DNA from: Bacteroidales bacterium
GTDB lineage: Bacteria; Bacteroidota; Bacteroidia; Bacteroidales; P3
Direction of reading: 5' to 3'
DNA length: 64,000 nt
Assembly: GCA_017451385.1 (NCBI GenBank)
Contig: JAFSPS010000038.1
Location: forward strand, 46,097 to 110,096
Shown here: piece after piece, positions 54,180 to 63,171 of the stretch
Numbering within the stretch: position 1 is the stretch's first letter
How the letters are laid out: each line of letters opens with the position of its first letter
Made by a program: the position numbers and the translations under genes
The notes under the pieces: model-generated
The model's input: only the letters and a program-made list of their open reading frames with translations
Database searches by the model: none
What the model was told of the DNA's origin: nothing

Positions 54180-55784
54180 ATGAGCGAGAATAATATACAG
54201 GCACTGCCACAGGGCACGATACTGAAAGGTGCCAAAGGTAAAAAATACACTATCAAGCGCGTGCTCGGTAATGGGGCTTTCGGCATCACCTATCTTGCCG
54301 AGACCAGCGAGATGACGCAGGAGTTGGGAGAGGTCATGGTATATGTGGCCATCAAGGAGTTCTTCATGCACGAGTTTAACTCGCGCGACGAGTCAGGTAG
54401 TCTCATCGAGACGTCGCAGCAAGGCCCCATAGAGAAGTACAAGAATGATTTCCGCAAGGAAGCCCACAATCTGGCGCGTATCAATCATCCCAATATCGTC
54501 AGGGTCCATGAGGTCATCAGCCTGAATAACACCTATTATATCGTGATGCAGTTCATCAATGGTGAGAGCCTTGACGATTACATATCCAGCAAAGGGCATC
54601 TTTCGGAATACGAGGCTTTGGACAAGACGTGCGTGGTGGCTAAGGCCTTGGCCTACCTGCACGACCAGAAGATGCTTCATCTCGATCTCAAGCCAAAGAA
54701 CATAATGCTCGACAAGGGCGGCAAAATCTACATCATTGACTTCGGCCTATCAAAACAGTATGATGAGAGTGGCGAGCCGGAGTCGAGCACAACCATAGGT
54801 ATGGGTACGCCGGGCTATGCTCCTACCGAGCAGATAGACCGCGACGGAAAAACCTTCCAGCCAACGATAGATGTCTATGCCCTTGGTGCGACGTTCTATA
54901 AGATGCTGACGGGCAAGACTCCGCCAGTGGCTACCACTATCCTCAATAAGCCGGAGACGCTGACGAACAACTTGCGCACCAATGGGGTGAGCCCCGCTAT
55001 AGCGCACATAGTAGAGAATGCTATGAATCCCAAGTACAGCGAGCGCATCCAGAATATGAACGAATTTGTGAGCCAGCTGAACAAGCAACTCGAGCTGCGT
55101 GGCGCCGATGTCAGCGAGGTGGAAGAGAACACTACGGTTGACCTCTCGCTAACATCAGCAAAAAACAAACCGACTCAACCGCAGGGGAAAAACGCCACGC
55201 CAGAAAACACGCCACAAAAGCCCGTAACGCCGACACCCGGTGCCAGCGTAACGAGCGACACAACAACAAACAATAATAAAACTACCTCAAAAAAACAAAG
55301 CAATATAGTGTACTACATTATAGGCGTTATTGCAGTTGTTGCGATGGTTGCCTCATTCATATTCTTGCGGCCGACATCGACTGTAGTGTCGGATGCCGTG
55401 CTTAATGTGGGACGCTATAACGGCCTTGTTGCTCAATGCGAAAAACTAATTGAACAAGGGCAAGCCGAGGACCTGATATTCGCCAAAAATCTTATTATCG
55501 ACTCGCTGTCGCCTCTGGAGGCTGCCTATAAACAGGACATGCCGGAGACGTATAATGCGGTGAGCCGCTTGTCGGGTCAGCGGATGAAGAAAGCTGCCCC
55601 GCTTGCCATCGAATGGGCTGCCAAAGGTCGCGAAAAGGCAGGAGAATATAAGGATGCGCTCGAACTGGACGAGCATTATCCTGAATTGAAGACCGAGGCA
55701 CTGAAATATTACGAGACAGCGATAGAGCTGGACGAAAGCAATGTGGAAATTGCAAACGAATACAATGAATTAAAAAATCTCTAA
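54180..55784 (+). CDS. Hanks-type Ser/Thr protein kinase, membrane-spanning (module 2)
   Basis: A 534-residue paralogue of the kinase at 46743, with very similar catalytic domain: LGNGAFGITYLAE, Lys59, HLDLKPKN (Asp169), DFGLSKQYDE and PGYAPTEQ. At the same residue number as in the first kinase stands Thr318 in VEENTTVDLS, although the surrounding linker has diverged. A Pro/Thr/Asn-rich linker follows, then a transmembrane helix (about 377-396, VYYIIGVIAVVAMVASFIFL) and a periplasmic TPR-like region ending LKYYETAIELDESNVEIANE. It overlaps nothing and lies 11 bp before the envelope-protein gene. Confidence 0.95.
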   Translation: MSENNIQALPQGTILKGAKGKKYTIKRVLGNGAFGITYLAETSEMTQELGEVMVYVAIKEFFMHEFNSRDESGSLIETSQQGPIEKYKNDFRKEAHNLARINHPNIVRVHEVISLNNTYYIVMQFINGESLDDYISSKGHLSEYEALDKTCVVAKALAYLHDQKMLHLDLKPKNIMLDKGGKIYIIDFGLSKQYDESGEPESSTTIGMGTPGYAPTEQIDRDGKTFQPTIDVYALGATFYKMLTGKTPPVATTILNKPETLTNNLRTNGVSPAIAHIVENAMNPKYSERIQNMNEFVSQLNKQLELRGADVSEVEENTTVDLSLTSAKNKPTQPQGKNATPENTPQKPVTPTPGASVTSDTTTNNNKTTSKKQSNIVYYIIGVIAVVAMVASFIFLRPTSTVVSDAVLNVGRYNGLVAQCEKLIEQGQAEDLIFAKNLIIDSLSPLEAAYKQDMPETYNAVSRLSGQRMKKAAPLAIEWAAKGREKAGEYKDALELDEHYPELKTEALKYYETAIELDESNVEIANEYNELKNL

Positions 55785-55795
55785 CTATAAAAGAT

Positions 55796-57592
55796 ATGAA
55801 ACTAAAGCTACTGTTTTTCTTTTTGTTGGCTGCGTTGTATGTGTGTGCGCCTTTGACAGCACAGACGCCCTGTTTTGAGCGTAACTCGAATATGGCGCAA
55901 AAGTTTTTCGAGAAGGGTAACTATGAGAAGGCTAAGGAGTATTGCACAAAAGCCCTCCAGTGCGACGATGCTGCCAATCACGCCAAGGAAAAGGCAGCAA
56001 TCAATGCCTTGCTGAACAGGTGTAACGAGAAGCTTTCGCCAAGTGCAAATGACGATAATACAAAAGAGGAAAAGCCGGCGGTGAAGGTGAAGAAGGCTTC
56101 CTACTTAACGGTCAATGGCAATCAGAAAATCAGTGAACATCTGGCTACCGACATGGTCAAGAAGGACTATGCCATCATGACCGATGGCAGGATGTGGGAA
56201 TATGAAGTCGAAGGCGACTTTGTTACTGCCGTGAAATCAGGAGGTACGCTGTCGCTGACGATAGGACAAAACACCACATTCGTTGACCGCAAAGCCAGAG
56301 TGACGCTTCGTGCTGACGACGAGACAGCGACAATAGATATCGTGCAAGAGGGGGCAGTCAACACAACGCCGCGTGTAGAGGTCATGATGGTCCCACAGGT
56401 GGACATCAAGCAAAACAGAAAATTGAAGAATGGCAACAACGGATTGGTGATAACTCTCAAGGTGAATTACTTGTATCTGCGCGGCAAGCAGATTGAGATA
56501 AAGGCTCATTTCGTAGATGCCGAACATAACAACAAAACGCTCTTTGCTCGCGACTCCTATGAGCTCTATGCTGTCTCTCAACTCGTGATACCGTCCAGCG
56601 ATGCCTATAGCGATGTTGCCACCATAGAGCTTGACTATGAGCTGCTGCAGGAGGAAATAAAGGAGGGTACGTTGTTGGGTGTCCGTTTCGATGCTGTCAA
56701 CACACAGGGTAGAACGCTCATTCCTACAAGTAGCGACATAGAAGCCACTCAGCATAAAAAATACTACACATTCAGTTTCAGCGCTAAGAGTCCTACGGCA
56801 ACTATTGGCGACGGCGGTACTAACTCCACGATTGCCAACAATGTGAGAGTCGAACAAAACTACTATGTGCCGAGTTATGGTGCCGCAAATGCGACGGGAC
56901 GAGGCTTGCGCTTTTCTACGGCATACACCATGTTCAACATGATGGGGCATAAGGCCCGTTTTGCCGTCTTGTTCTACGATACTGACGAACAGCCAATTAT
57001 TGATATCTTTGATACCGTGAACAGTGTTTATATGCCGGCTATGGGCATACGGCAGGTGGCAGCCATAGGCGACATAGAGAATGTTAATTTGGATAATATC
57101 TTAGATACTAATCACCAGTTGATAGCCTATCGTCAGCTGCCTATCAATAAGGCGGCACCTAACACGTTCAAATATAAGGTGGCAATATTCGATATGAGCT
57201 CATCAACGCCAATGCAACTCTATGAGAGTAATGACTTTGGTACGGTCACGTTCACTCCCGAAGAGCGCGACATATACCGCTATCTAAGTGTAAATAATAG
57301 CCCCGACACCGTTCACCTGCTGCTGTCCAAAGAAGAGGATTCCTCGGACACTTTGCACATCAATACTAACTATGACCTCTCTACGCTGCAACTATATGGC
57401 ACACACGCCAAAGCGTTCAAATGGAAACAGACAAAGGACAAGAAAGGCATCGTGATACGTAGTCGCGATACCAATAACACGGATGGTCCGATACGTGGGA
57501 CACTTTTGCTTCGCGTAAAGAAAAACGACAGAGAGTTTCTTGACGAGGTGGTGATAGAGATAGAACAATCAAATCGCACTATCAGAAAGTAG
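55796..57592 (+). CDS. TPR-BACON exported protein without barrel (module 2)
   Basis: A 598-residue paralogue of the protein at 48327: signal peptide MKLKLLFFFLLAALYVCAPL, TPR-like repeat (MAQKFFEKGNYEKAKEYCTK), BACON-type domain (about 100-190, ending TIDIVQEG) and further beta domains (FSTAYTMFNMMGHKARFAVL) to a second BACON-like end (FLDEVVIEIEQSNRTI). The C-terminal outer-membrane barrel of the module 1 protein is absent: the protein stops at the domain boundary, with no sign of a broken barrel downstream. It is thus soluble in the periplasm or loosely attached, and may pair with the longer paralogue. Confidence 0.8.
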   Translation: MKLKLLFFFLLAALYVCAPLTAQTPCFERNSNMAQKFFEKGNYEKAKEYCTKALQCDDAANHAKEKAAINALLNRCNEKLSPSANDDNTKEEKPAVKVKKASYLTVNGNQKISEHLATDMVKKDYAIMTDGRMWEYEVEGDFVTAVKSGGTLSLTIGQNTTFVDRKARVTLRADDETATIDIVQEGAVNTTPRVEVMMVPQVDIKQNRKLKNGNNGLVITLKVNYLYLRGKQIEIKAHFVDAEHNNKTLFARDSYELYAVSQLVIPSSDAYSDVATIELDYELLQEEIKEGTLLGVRFDAVNTQGRTLIPTSSDIEATQHKKYYTFSFSAKSPTATIGDGGTNSTIANNVRVEQNYYVPSYGAANATGRGLRFSTAYTMFNMMGHKARFAVLFYDTDEQPIIDIFDTVNSVYMPAMGIRQVAAIGDIENVNLDNILDTNHQLIAYRQLPINKAAPNTFKYKVAIFDMSSSTPMQLYESNDFGTVTFTPEERDIYRYLSVNNSPDTVHLLLSKEEDSSDTLHINTNYDLSTLQLYGTHAKAFKWKQTKDKKGIVIRSRDTNNTDGPIRGTLLLRVKKNDREFLDEVVIEIEQSNRTIRK

Positions 57593-57605
57593 AAGAGAGG
57601 TAGGA

Positions 57606-57646
57606 GGTCAGTCTTTTCTGACATATCGGGGGAGGGATAATCCCCC
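57606..57646 (+). terminator. Two small hairpins after module 2
   Basis: GTCAG/CTGAC (57607-57611 with 57618-57622) and GGGGGA/TCCCCC (57628-57633 with 57641-57646) follow the last gene of module 2 by 14 bases. There is no T-run, so termination efficiency is uncertain. Confidence 0.5.
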
Positions 57647-57881
57647 AATAGTATATGACCAGTTTCATGATGGAGCATGGTATTCGTTTGCTGATGTAGG
57701 GATTTTCCTATAAGGCAATGGTTAGATGCTATAAACTCTTGATTACTTATCTAAATGTTCGTCTGTCATTTTCGAATGGTTCCAAGACAGAATGGTTGCT
57801 AGGCAATAATATTGGCGTTATAGTATGAGATGCATGTTTCGGTCCAAAATCGAAGTACTAAGGCTATTATTTTGAATCTTA

Positions 57882-57912
57882 TTGCTCTAATCTGGAATAT
57901 TCCATATTTTTG
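57882..57912 (+). promoter_or_regulatory. Promoter of the broken ATPase gene
   Basis: TTG at 57882-57884, a 20-bp spacer and TATTTTTG at 57905-57912 match the Bacteroidetes consensus, 42 bp before the degenerate start. The 57593-57881 stretch holds nothing else that I recognise. Confidence 0.55.
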
Positions 57913-57953
57913 CAGTTATAAAAATGTGGTAAGCCACAGAAAAAACACCCTAA

Positions 57954-58479
57954 ATGGTAATACCCTCGTAAAAAATATTTACAACAGTTGATTGATGCCA
58001 AAGGTAATGGAATGGTAAAATTCGTTACTGGCATACGACGTTCTGTCAAATCGTATCTACTTATGACTCTTTTTCACCAACATCTTGTGGAGCATGGAGT
58101 ATCAGAGAGTCATATTATAGAGATTTCATTAGACAACCGAAAAACCTGAAACCTCCGAAATCCTGATATTTTACTGGACTACATTGACAAACAAGTACAT
58201 ACAAACGAGCAAACCTACTACGTCATACTTGATGAAGTACAACTGGTTGAGGATTTTGTAGAGGTATTGCTTGGCCTGATGCAAGACAATCGGCATGATG
58301 TTTATGTTTCTGGATCCAACTCAAAGTTCCTGTCAAAAGATGTTGTTACAGAATTTCGCGGCAGAGGCGATGAGATACGGATGTACCCTCTTTCATTCAG
58401 TGAGTATTATGCCGTATTGGGTGGGGATAAACATGATGCATGGAACAACTACTATACATATCCTATTAGACCCCAATAG
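57954..58479 (+). pseudogene. Broken AAA_14/DUF4143-type ATPase
   Basis: A decayed gene of the ATPase family in which Walker A normally reads GIRRxGKS. An ATG at 57954 gives MVIP, then an extra base near 57962-57966 shifts the frame into RKKYLQQLIDAKGNGMVKFV. The P-loop is GIRRSVKSYLL with Val in place of the essential Gly. A TGA at 58147-58149 interrupts the frame inside DNRKT*NLRNPDIL. The Walker B region ILDEVQLVEDFVEVL and SGSNSKFLSKDVVTEFRG follow, but the frame ends early at 58477-58479, where the family protein should continue another 200 residues. Three lesions plus truncation mark it as non-functional. Confidence 0.9.
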
Positions 58480-58631
58480 CATCTAACGGATGTTCTAATT
58501 GGTTGATTAGAACCTCTTCCTTGCTTTTCCACTCGCCAAGCAGTCCGCTTTGTCTTTGGGGTATTGACTTGATGTCATAAGTGGTTTAACAATAATAGAG
58601 GTCATTGTCGCCTTTTCTCGCACGCTTTTTA

Positions 58632-58663
58632 TTGTGCAGATTGCTATTTTATTCGTACTTTTG
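58632..58663 (+). promoter_or_regulatory. Promoter of nadC
   Basis: TTG at 58632-58634, a 21-bp spacer and TACTTTTG at 58656-58663 match the consensus, 57 bp before the nadC ATG. Confidence 0.65.
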
Positions 58664-58719
58664 CAGACTGAAAAAGTGCGTAATGCACTCTCTTTTGAAA
58701 ACGAAATAGTTTGTTTGAC

Positions 58720-59565
58720 ATGATGAGCATCAGCAATTTGGACGAACTTATCGCCATGGCGTTGCGCGAGGACATAGGCGATGGCGACCATAGCACATTG
58801 GCCTGCATACCGCCTTCAGCCACGGGGAGTGCCAAGATGGTGGCCAAGCAGGATGGCATTGTTTGCGGATTGGAAGTAGCAGCAAGGGTGTTTGAGGCTG
58901 TTGACTCCGCGCTCGTGGTGAGCTACATGAAGCAGGATGGCGACGCGGTGGCTAAGGGCGATTTGCTGATGACTATAGAGGGTCATACGGCATCTATCCT
59001 CACCGCCGAGCGCACGGCCCTCAACTATCTGCAACGCATGAGCGGCATAGCCACCGAGACGCACCGCATGGTGCAGATGCTTGATGGGTTGCACACCTGC
59101 CTGCTGGATACGCGCAAGACGACTCCCAATATGCGCCTGTTGGAGAAATATGCTGTCAAATGTGGTGGCGGTACCAACCACCGCATAGGGCTCTACGACA
59201 TGGTGATGCTGAAGGACAATCATATAGATTTTGCCGGTGGCATAGCGGCAGCGATAGACCGCACCCATGCTTACCTCGAAGCGCACCACAAGCAGTTGCG
59301 CATAGAGATAGAGGTGCGCAACCTCGACGAGCTCGACGAGGTGCTGCAGCATGGTGGCGTGGACCGCATCATGCTGGACAACTTTGATGTGGCTACGCTG
59401 CGTGAGGCCGTAGGTCGTATAGCGCACCGCTACGAGACGGAGGCCAGTGGCGGCATAACGGAGGCCACGCTGCGCCAATATGCCGAGACTGGAGTGGACT
59501 TCATCTCTGTCGGCGCACTGACACACCATATTAAGAGCATGGATATCTCATTGGTCAAGAAGTGA
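58720..59565 (+). CDS. nadC: Nicotinate-nucleotide pyrophosphorylase (carboxylating)
   Basis: A 281-residue quinolinate phosphoribosyltransferase, converting quinolinate and PRPP to nicotinate mononucleotide in de novo NAD synthesis. Family marks: ALREDIGDGDHST (near the start), AERTALNYLQRMSGIAT, LLDTRKTTPNMRLLEKYAVK, GGGTNHRIGLYDMVMLKDNH, IEIEVRNLDE, DRIMLDNF and EASGGI near the end. ATG 58720 and ATG 58723 are equivalent; TTG 58711 is less likely. It is separated from nadB-nadE by 20 kb and has its own promoter. Confidence 0.97.
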   Translation: MMSISNLDELIAMALREDIGDGDHSTLACIPPSATGSAKMVAKQDGIVCGLEVAARVFEAVDSALVVSYMKQDGDAVAKGDLLMTIEGHTASILTAERTALNYLQRMSGIATETHRMVQMLDGLHTCLLDTRKTTPNMRLLEKYAVKCGGGTNHRIGLYDMVMLKDNHIDFAGGIAAAIDRTHAYLEAHHKQLRIEIEVRNLDELDEVLQHGGVDRIMLDNFDVATLREAVGRIAHRYETEASGGITEATLRQYAETGVDFISVGALTHHIKSMDISLVKK

Positions 59566-59855
59566 TAAAGCGTAGGCGGCAATGATATATCCAATATATT
59601 ACGCATAGAAGAACATCAACTATTGGTCGCAAGAATATTGACGAATGGTGTGGGCGCTGCCCTGACGAGAGGTAAAAAGGGTGCGATAGGTGTTGACATT
59701 CTTGTGACGGCAGACGGATAGAGGATATATTCAACGGATAGAGAAAAAAAGAAAAAAAATCATATAATGATGGTATTAGTGTAACACTTTGATAGTTGGT
59801 TTATATTGCTGTGCGCTGATATCATACAAAAAAAATACTATTCACAATACACATC

Positions 59856-61088
59856 ATGATAATAAAAAAAGAAAACGGAAAGAGTGAAGCCATGCGCCCT
59901 GCATCGGGACGACGTTTCAAGATGATAGCCAAGACCATGGCGGGATTGGAAGAGATACTTGCCGAGGAGGTGCGCGGATGCGGTGGCGACAATGTGGAGG
60001 TGCTGAAGCGTGCTGTCTCCTTCGAGGGCGATATGCGCGTGCTGTACCGTGCCAACTACACCTGCCGCACGGCGTTGTCGATTCTGAGACCGTTTGCAGA
60101 GTTTGAGGCCAATGACGAGCAGGAGCTCTACAATCAGGTGAACCGTATAGCGTGGGAGAAGCTGATGAGTATTGATAGTACATTCATGATAGACAGCACC
60201 ACCAGTGGCGAGATATTCACTCATTCCTACTATGCAGCCTTGAAGACCAAGGACGCCATCGTGGACCGTTTCCGTAAGAAGTTCGGCCGTCGGCCGTCTA
60301 TAGATACCGAGCATGCTGACTATAAGTTTAACCTCCATATAGCCGACAATCATGTCACGCTGTTGCAAAATTCCAGTGGCGACTCGCTCCACAAGCGCGG
60401 CTACCGTCAGGCCGTGGGCATAGCACCTATCAACGAGGTGCTGGCAGCCGGCATGATAAAGCTGGCAGGGTGGAAGTGCGACTGCAACTTCTTTGACCCC
60501 ATGTGCGGCAGCGGCACTATCCTCATAGAGGCAGCCATGCTGGCCAACAACATCCCGGCGCAGTACTATCGTGGCGACAACTACTCGTTCATGAACTGGA
60601 GCGAGTTCAACCTCGGCGACTGGAAGATGGTCAAGACCGAGGAGAATCGCAAGATAGGGCAGGGTGACTTCGATTTCGAGATATGGGGCAACGACATTGA
60701 CGAGGGCGTGTTGCGGCAGGCCGAGCAGAACCTCGAATACGCTAAGCTGCATAAGGATGTGATGCTCTTCCACGGCTCGTTTGAGGACCAGAATCCGCCC
60801 GAAGGTCGCTGCATGATAATCACTAATCCGCCCTACGGCGAGCGAATAAAGATAGAGGACTTGAACGGCATGTACTCGCGCCTTGGCGACACCTTCAAGC
60901 GTCTCTATGGCGAAGGCTGCGAGGTATGGCTCATCACGAGCGACTTTGAGGCCATGAAGCACATTGGACTGCGCCCCAGCCGTAAGATACCGCTGATGAA
61001 TGGTCCGCTCGACTGTCGTTTCATGAAGTTCGAGCTCTACGACGGCAGCCGCAAGGCTTCGAAGCAGAAAGCGCAGGACGAGCAGTAG
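59856..61088 (+). CDS. THUMP-domain class I rRNA methyltransferase (RlmL/YcbY N-half-like)
   Basis: A 410-residue SAM-dependent RNA methyltransferase. N-terminal ferredoxin-like/THUMP region (about 20-175: FKMIAKTMAGLEEILAEEV, VLYRANYTCRTALSILRP, YKFNLHIADNHVTLLQNSSG) followed by the Rossmann domain: CNFFDPMCGSGTILIEAA (SAM binding, about 209-226), IWGNDIDEGVL and catalytic NPPYGER. It resembles RlmL, which makes N2-methylguanosine in 23S rRNA, but lacks the second (RlmK) methyltransferase half, as is usual in Bacteroidetes. It has a 290-bp upstream gap in which I see nothing further. Confidence 0.88.
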   Translation: MIIKKENGKSEAMRPASGRRFKMIAKTMAGLEEILAEEVRGCGGDNVEVLKRAVSFEGDMRVLYRANYTCRTALSILRPFAEFEANDEQELYNQVNRIAWEKLMSIDSTFMIDSTTSGEIFTHSYYAALKTKDAIVDRFRKKFGRRPSIDTEHADYKFNLHIADNHVTLLQNSSGDSLHKRGYRQAVGIAPINEVLAAGMIKLAGWKCDCNFFDPMCGSGTILIEAAMLANNIPAQYYRGDNYSFMNWSEFNLGDWKMVKTEENRKIGQGDFDFEIWGNDIDEGVLRQAEQNLEYAKLHKDVMLFHGSFEDQNPPEGRCMIITNPPYGERIKIEDLNGMYSRLGDTFKRLYGEGCEVWLITSDFEAMKHIGLRPSRKIPLMNGPLDCRFMKFELYDGSRKASKQKAQDEQ

Positions 61089-61121
61089 AACGCGCTAACC
61101 CAACGCCCCCTATTCTCCACC

Positions 61122-62075
61122 ATGTCCGCACAGCCACATAAAAGCCTTGACAGCCACCTTGTCAAAGCCTGTGCGGCGGAGGTGGGTTTCCATGCCTGTG
61201 GCATAGCAGCAGCACACCATATAGGCGACTACGCCGCCCTCTACGAATGGAAGCAGGCACATGGATATAATGCCGATATGGACTACCTCACCCGCTACAG
61301 CGAGCAGCGCTACAACCCCAGCGTGATGGTTGAGGGGGCGCAGTCGGTCATCTCGGTGCTGCTCAGTTACAATCCGTCGCGCCTCATGTCGTCATCGCCT
61401 CGTGTGGCTCGATATGCCTATGGCGAGGACTATCATGAACGTGTGCGACGTATGCTCTATCAGCTTATAGCAAAACTGCGCGAGCATTACCCGTCGTTCG
61501 ATGGCCGCCCTTGCACGGACACGGCCCCTGTAGCCGAGAAATATTGGGCTTGGCAGGCGGGTCTCGGATGGATAGGTCGCAACACGCTGATAGTCAACCC
61601 TCGCTATGGCACATGGTGCAACCTCGGCGAGGTGATAACCACGTGGCCTGCCGACAGATACGACCAGCCTATGGAAAACCGTTGCGGCACATGCCGTCGC
61701 TGTCAGCAGGCTTGTCACAACCATGCTCTCGCTGAGGTGGAGCCGAGCAGCGTGTCGGCTACAAATGGCGCCGAGACCTCTTTCCCCGTCTTGGATGCGC
61801 GTCGCTGTGCCTCATATCATACTATAGAAAACCGCGATGCGACGCTGCCTGCCGATGTGCGTCTCTCTGGCTACCTTTTCGGATGCGACATCTGCCAGCA
61901 GGCGTGTCCCTACAATGAGGAGGCTCCCGTAGGCCTTGATGTCACGCCTGAACGTATGGGACAACTCGAGGAGCTCGCTGTATGCGACGAACAGACATTT
62001 AGGCGCACGGCAAAGCACTCCGCCATCAACCGCATAAAGTACACTCAGTTGGTGCGCAACCGTGGTGGAAAATGA
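61122..62075 (+). CDS. queG: Epoxyqueuosine reductase
   Basis: A 317-residue iron-sulfur and cobalamin-dependent enzyme performing the last step of queuosine synthesis in tRNA. Visible: the N-terminal cobalamin-binding-like region (DYLTRYSEQRYNPSVMVEGA, VARYAYGEDYHE), DTAPVAEKYWAWQAGLGWIG and two 4Fe-4S clusters, CGTCRRCQQACHNHAL and CDICQQACPYNEE. It lacks the C-terminal HEAT repeat, as do many shorter QueG proteins. It starts 33 bp after the methyltransferase gene, and nth follows 39 bp later, an RNA/DNA-maintenance operon. Confidence 0.95.
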   Translation: MSAQPHKSLDSHLVKACAAEVGFHACGIAAAHHIGDYAALYEWKQAHGYNADMDYLTRYSEQRYNPSVMVEGAQSVISVLLSYNPSRLMSSSPRVARYAYGEDYHERVRRMLYQLIAKLREHYPSFDGRPCTDTAPVAEKYWAWQAGLGWIGRNTLIVNPRYGTWCNLGEVITTWPADRYDQPMENRCGTCRRCQQACHNHALAEVEPSSVSATNGAETSFPVLDARRCASYHTIENRDATLPADVRLSGYLFGCDICQQACPYNEEAPVGLDVTPERMGQLEELAVCDEQTFRRTAKHSAINRIKYTQLVRNRGGK

Positions 62076-62114
62076 GCCGCACCATCAAGAGCCCTATTAG
62101 ATAAAAACCATACT

Positions 62115-62774
62115 ATGCGAAAAGAAGAACGTTATAAGGCTGTCATTGAATATTTTGAGCGGACGATGCCTGTGGCAGAGACCGAGTTGCACTATGCCAA
62201 CCCCTACCAGCTGCTGGTGGCGGTGGTGCTGTCGGCACAGTGTACGGATAAGCGCGTCAATATGGTTACGCCGGCACTCTTCGCCGCCTACCCTGATGCC
62301 GCGCGTCTCTCCTGTGCTACGCCCGACGAGGTGCTGGAATACATAAAATCCGTTTCGTACCCCAACAGCAAGAGCCGCCACCTTGTAGGCATGGCGCAAG
62401 GCTTGGTGGAACGCTTCGGCGGCGAAGTGCCGGAGGACATTGATGCACTGCAGACCCTGCCAGGCGTGGGGCGTAAGACGGCCAACGTGATAGCCAGCGT
62501 GGTGTTCAATAAGCCTGCCTTAGCCGTGGACACTCATGTCTTCCGTGTGGCCAACCGCATAGGGCTGACGCGCAACAGTCGCACCCCCTTGCAGACCGAG
62601 CAGGAGCTCACGAAGCATATTCCGGAGAGCAAGATACCCATAGCGCACCACTGGCTCATCCTCCACGGCCGCTACACCTGCACGGCGCGCTCCCCCCGCT
62701 GCCAAGCCTGTGGCCTTGCCCCCTACTGCGCCTACCACGCCCAAGCCTGCAAAGGCGAGAAGGACGGATGTTAA
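62115..62774 (+). CDS. nth: Endonuclease III
   Basis: A 219-residue DNA glycosylase/AP lyase for oxidised pyrimidines. Helix-hairpin-helix LPGVGRKTANVIASVVF (catalytic Lys at GRKTAN, about 122), catalytic Asp in AVDTHVFRVANRIGL (about 140), and the 4Fe-4S cluster with C-x6-C-x2-C-x5-C spacing in CTARSPRCQACGLAPYC. Full length for the family. Last gene of the queG operon. Confidence 0.97.
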   Translation: MRKEERYKAVIEYFERTMPVAETELHYANPYQLLVAVVLSAQCTDKRVNMVTPALFAAYPDAARLSCATPDEVLEYIKSVSYPNSKSRHLVGMAQGLVERFGGEVPEDIDALQTLPGVGRKTANVIASVVFNKPALAVDTHVFRVANRIGLTRNSRTPLQTEQELTKHIPESKIPIAHHWLILHGRYTCTARSPRCQACGLAPYCAYHAQACKGEKDGC

Positions 62775-62827
62775 AGATGTTTCTTCTTTTAATAGGTCTG
62801 ATAGACAAAAATGCTATGATTTTCGCA

Positions 62828-63150
62828 TTATATATCTATCTTTTTCTTCATTTTCTGAATCGTATTGATGCCCTCACCCTCGTCCTTTGCAATCATTCGG
62901 ATGGGATACCCTTTCCGTAGTTGCTTGATGACACCGGCATATTCTTCTTGTAGTTTCTCATCAGACTTCCGATAACCTTCCGTACGACCGAACTTACCGC
63001 CTTCGACGATGAACTTTTTCTTCCCACTGTTGAGTCTGAACTTTATATTCTCTCGTTCCATCTCTGCACAAGCCCCCAATACGGCAATGGAGATGGTCAA
63101 GAACGGATGTCCATTGCCATCTGCGTTGAAGACAGACAACGGTTCATTTT
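62828..63150 (-). pseudogene. Serine recombinase fragment (lacks catalytic N-terminus)
   Basis: A minus-strand remnant of a resolvase/invertase: EPLSVFNADGNG, then the family segment FLTISIAVLGACAEMERENI with the conserved ERE..I motif, GKFGRTEGYRKS and a C-terminal helix-turn-helix-like KGYPIRMIAKDEGEGINTIQ. The catalytic N-terminal domain with its Ser is absent, since an in-frame TAA stands immediately upstream (around 63150). It reads as a scar of a mobile element or DNA inversion system beside nth. A TTG start (63139) would give a 103-residue protein, but without a catalytic site. Confidence 0.85.
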
Positions 63151-63171
63151 ACAAAAATATGACCAAATTTG

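Noticed and set aside
59838-60962. 374-residue minus-strand frame opposite the THUMP methyltransferase
   Set aside because: Antisense to a gene with clear SAM and NPPY motifs; low-complexity Leu/His/Val translation.
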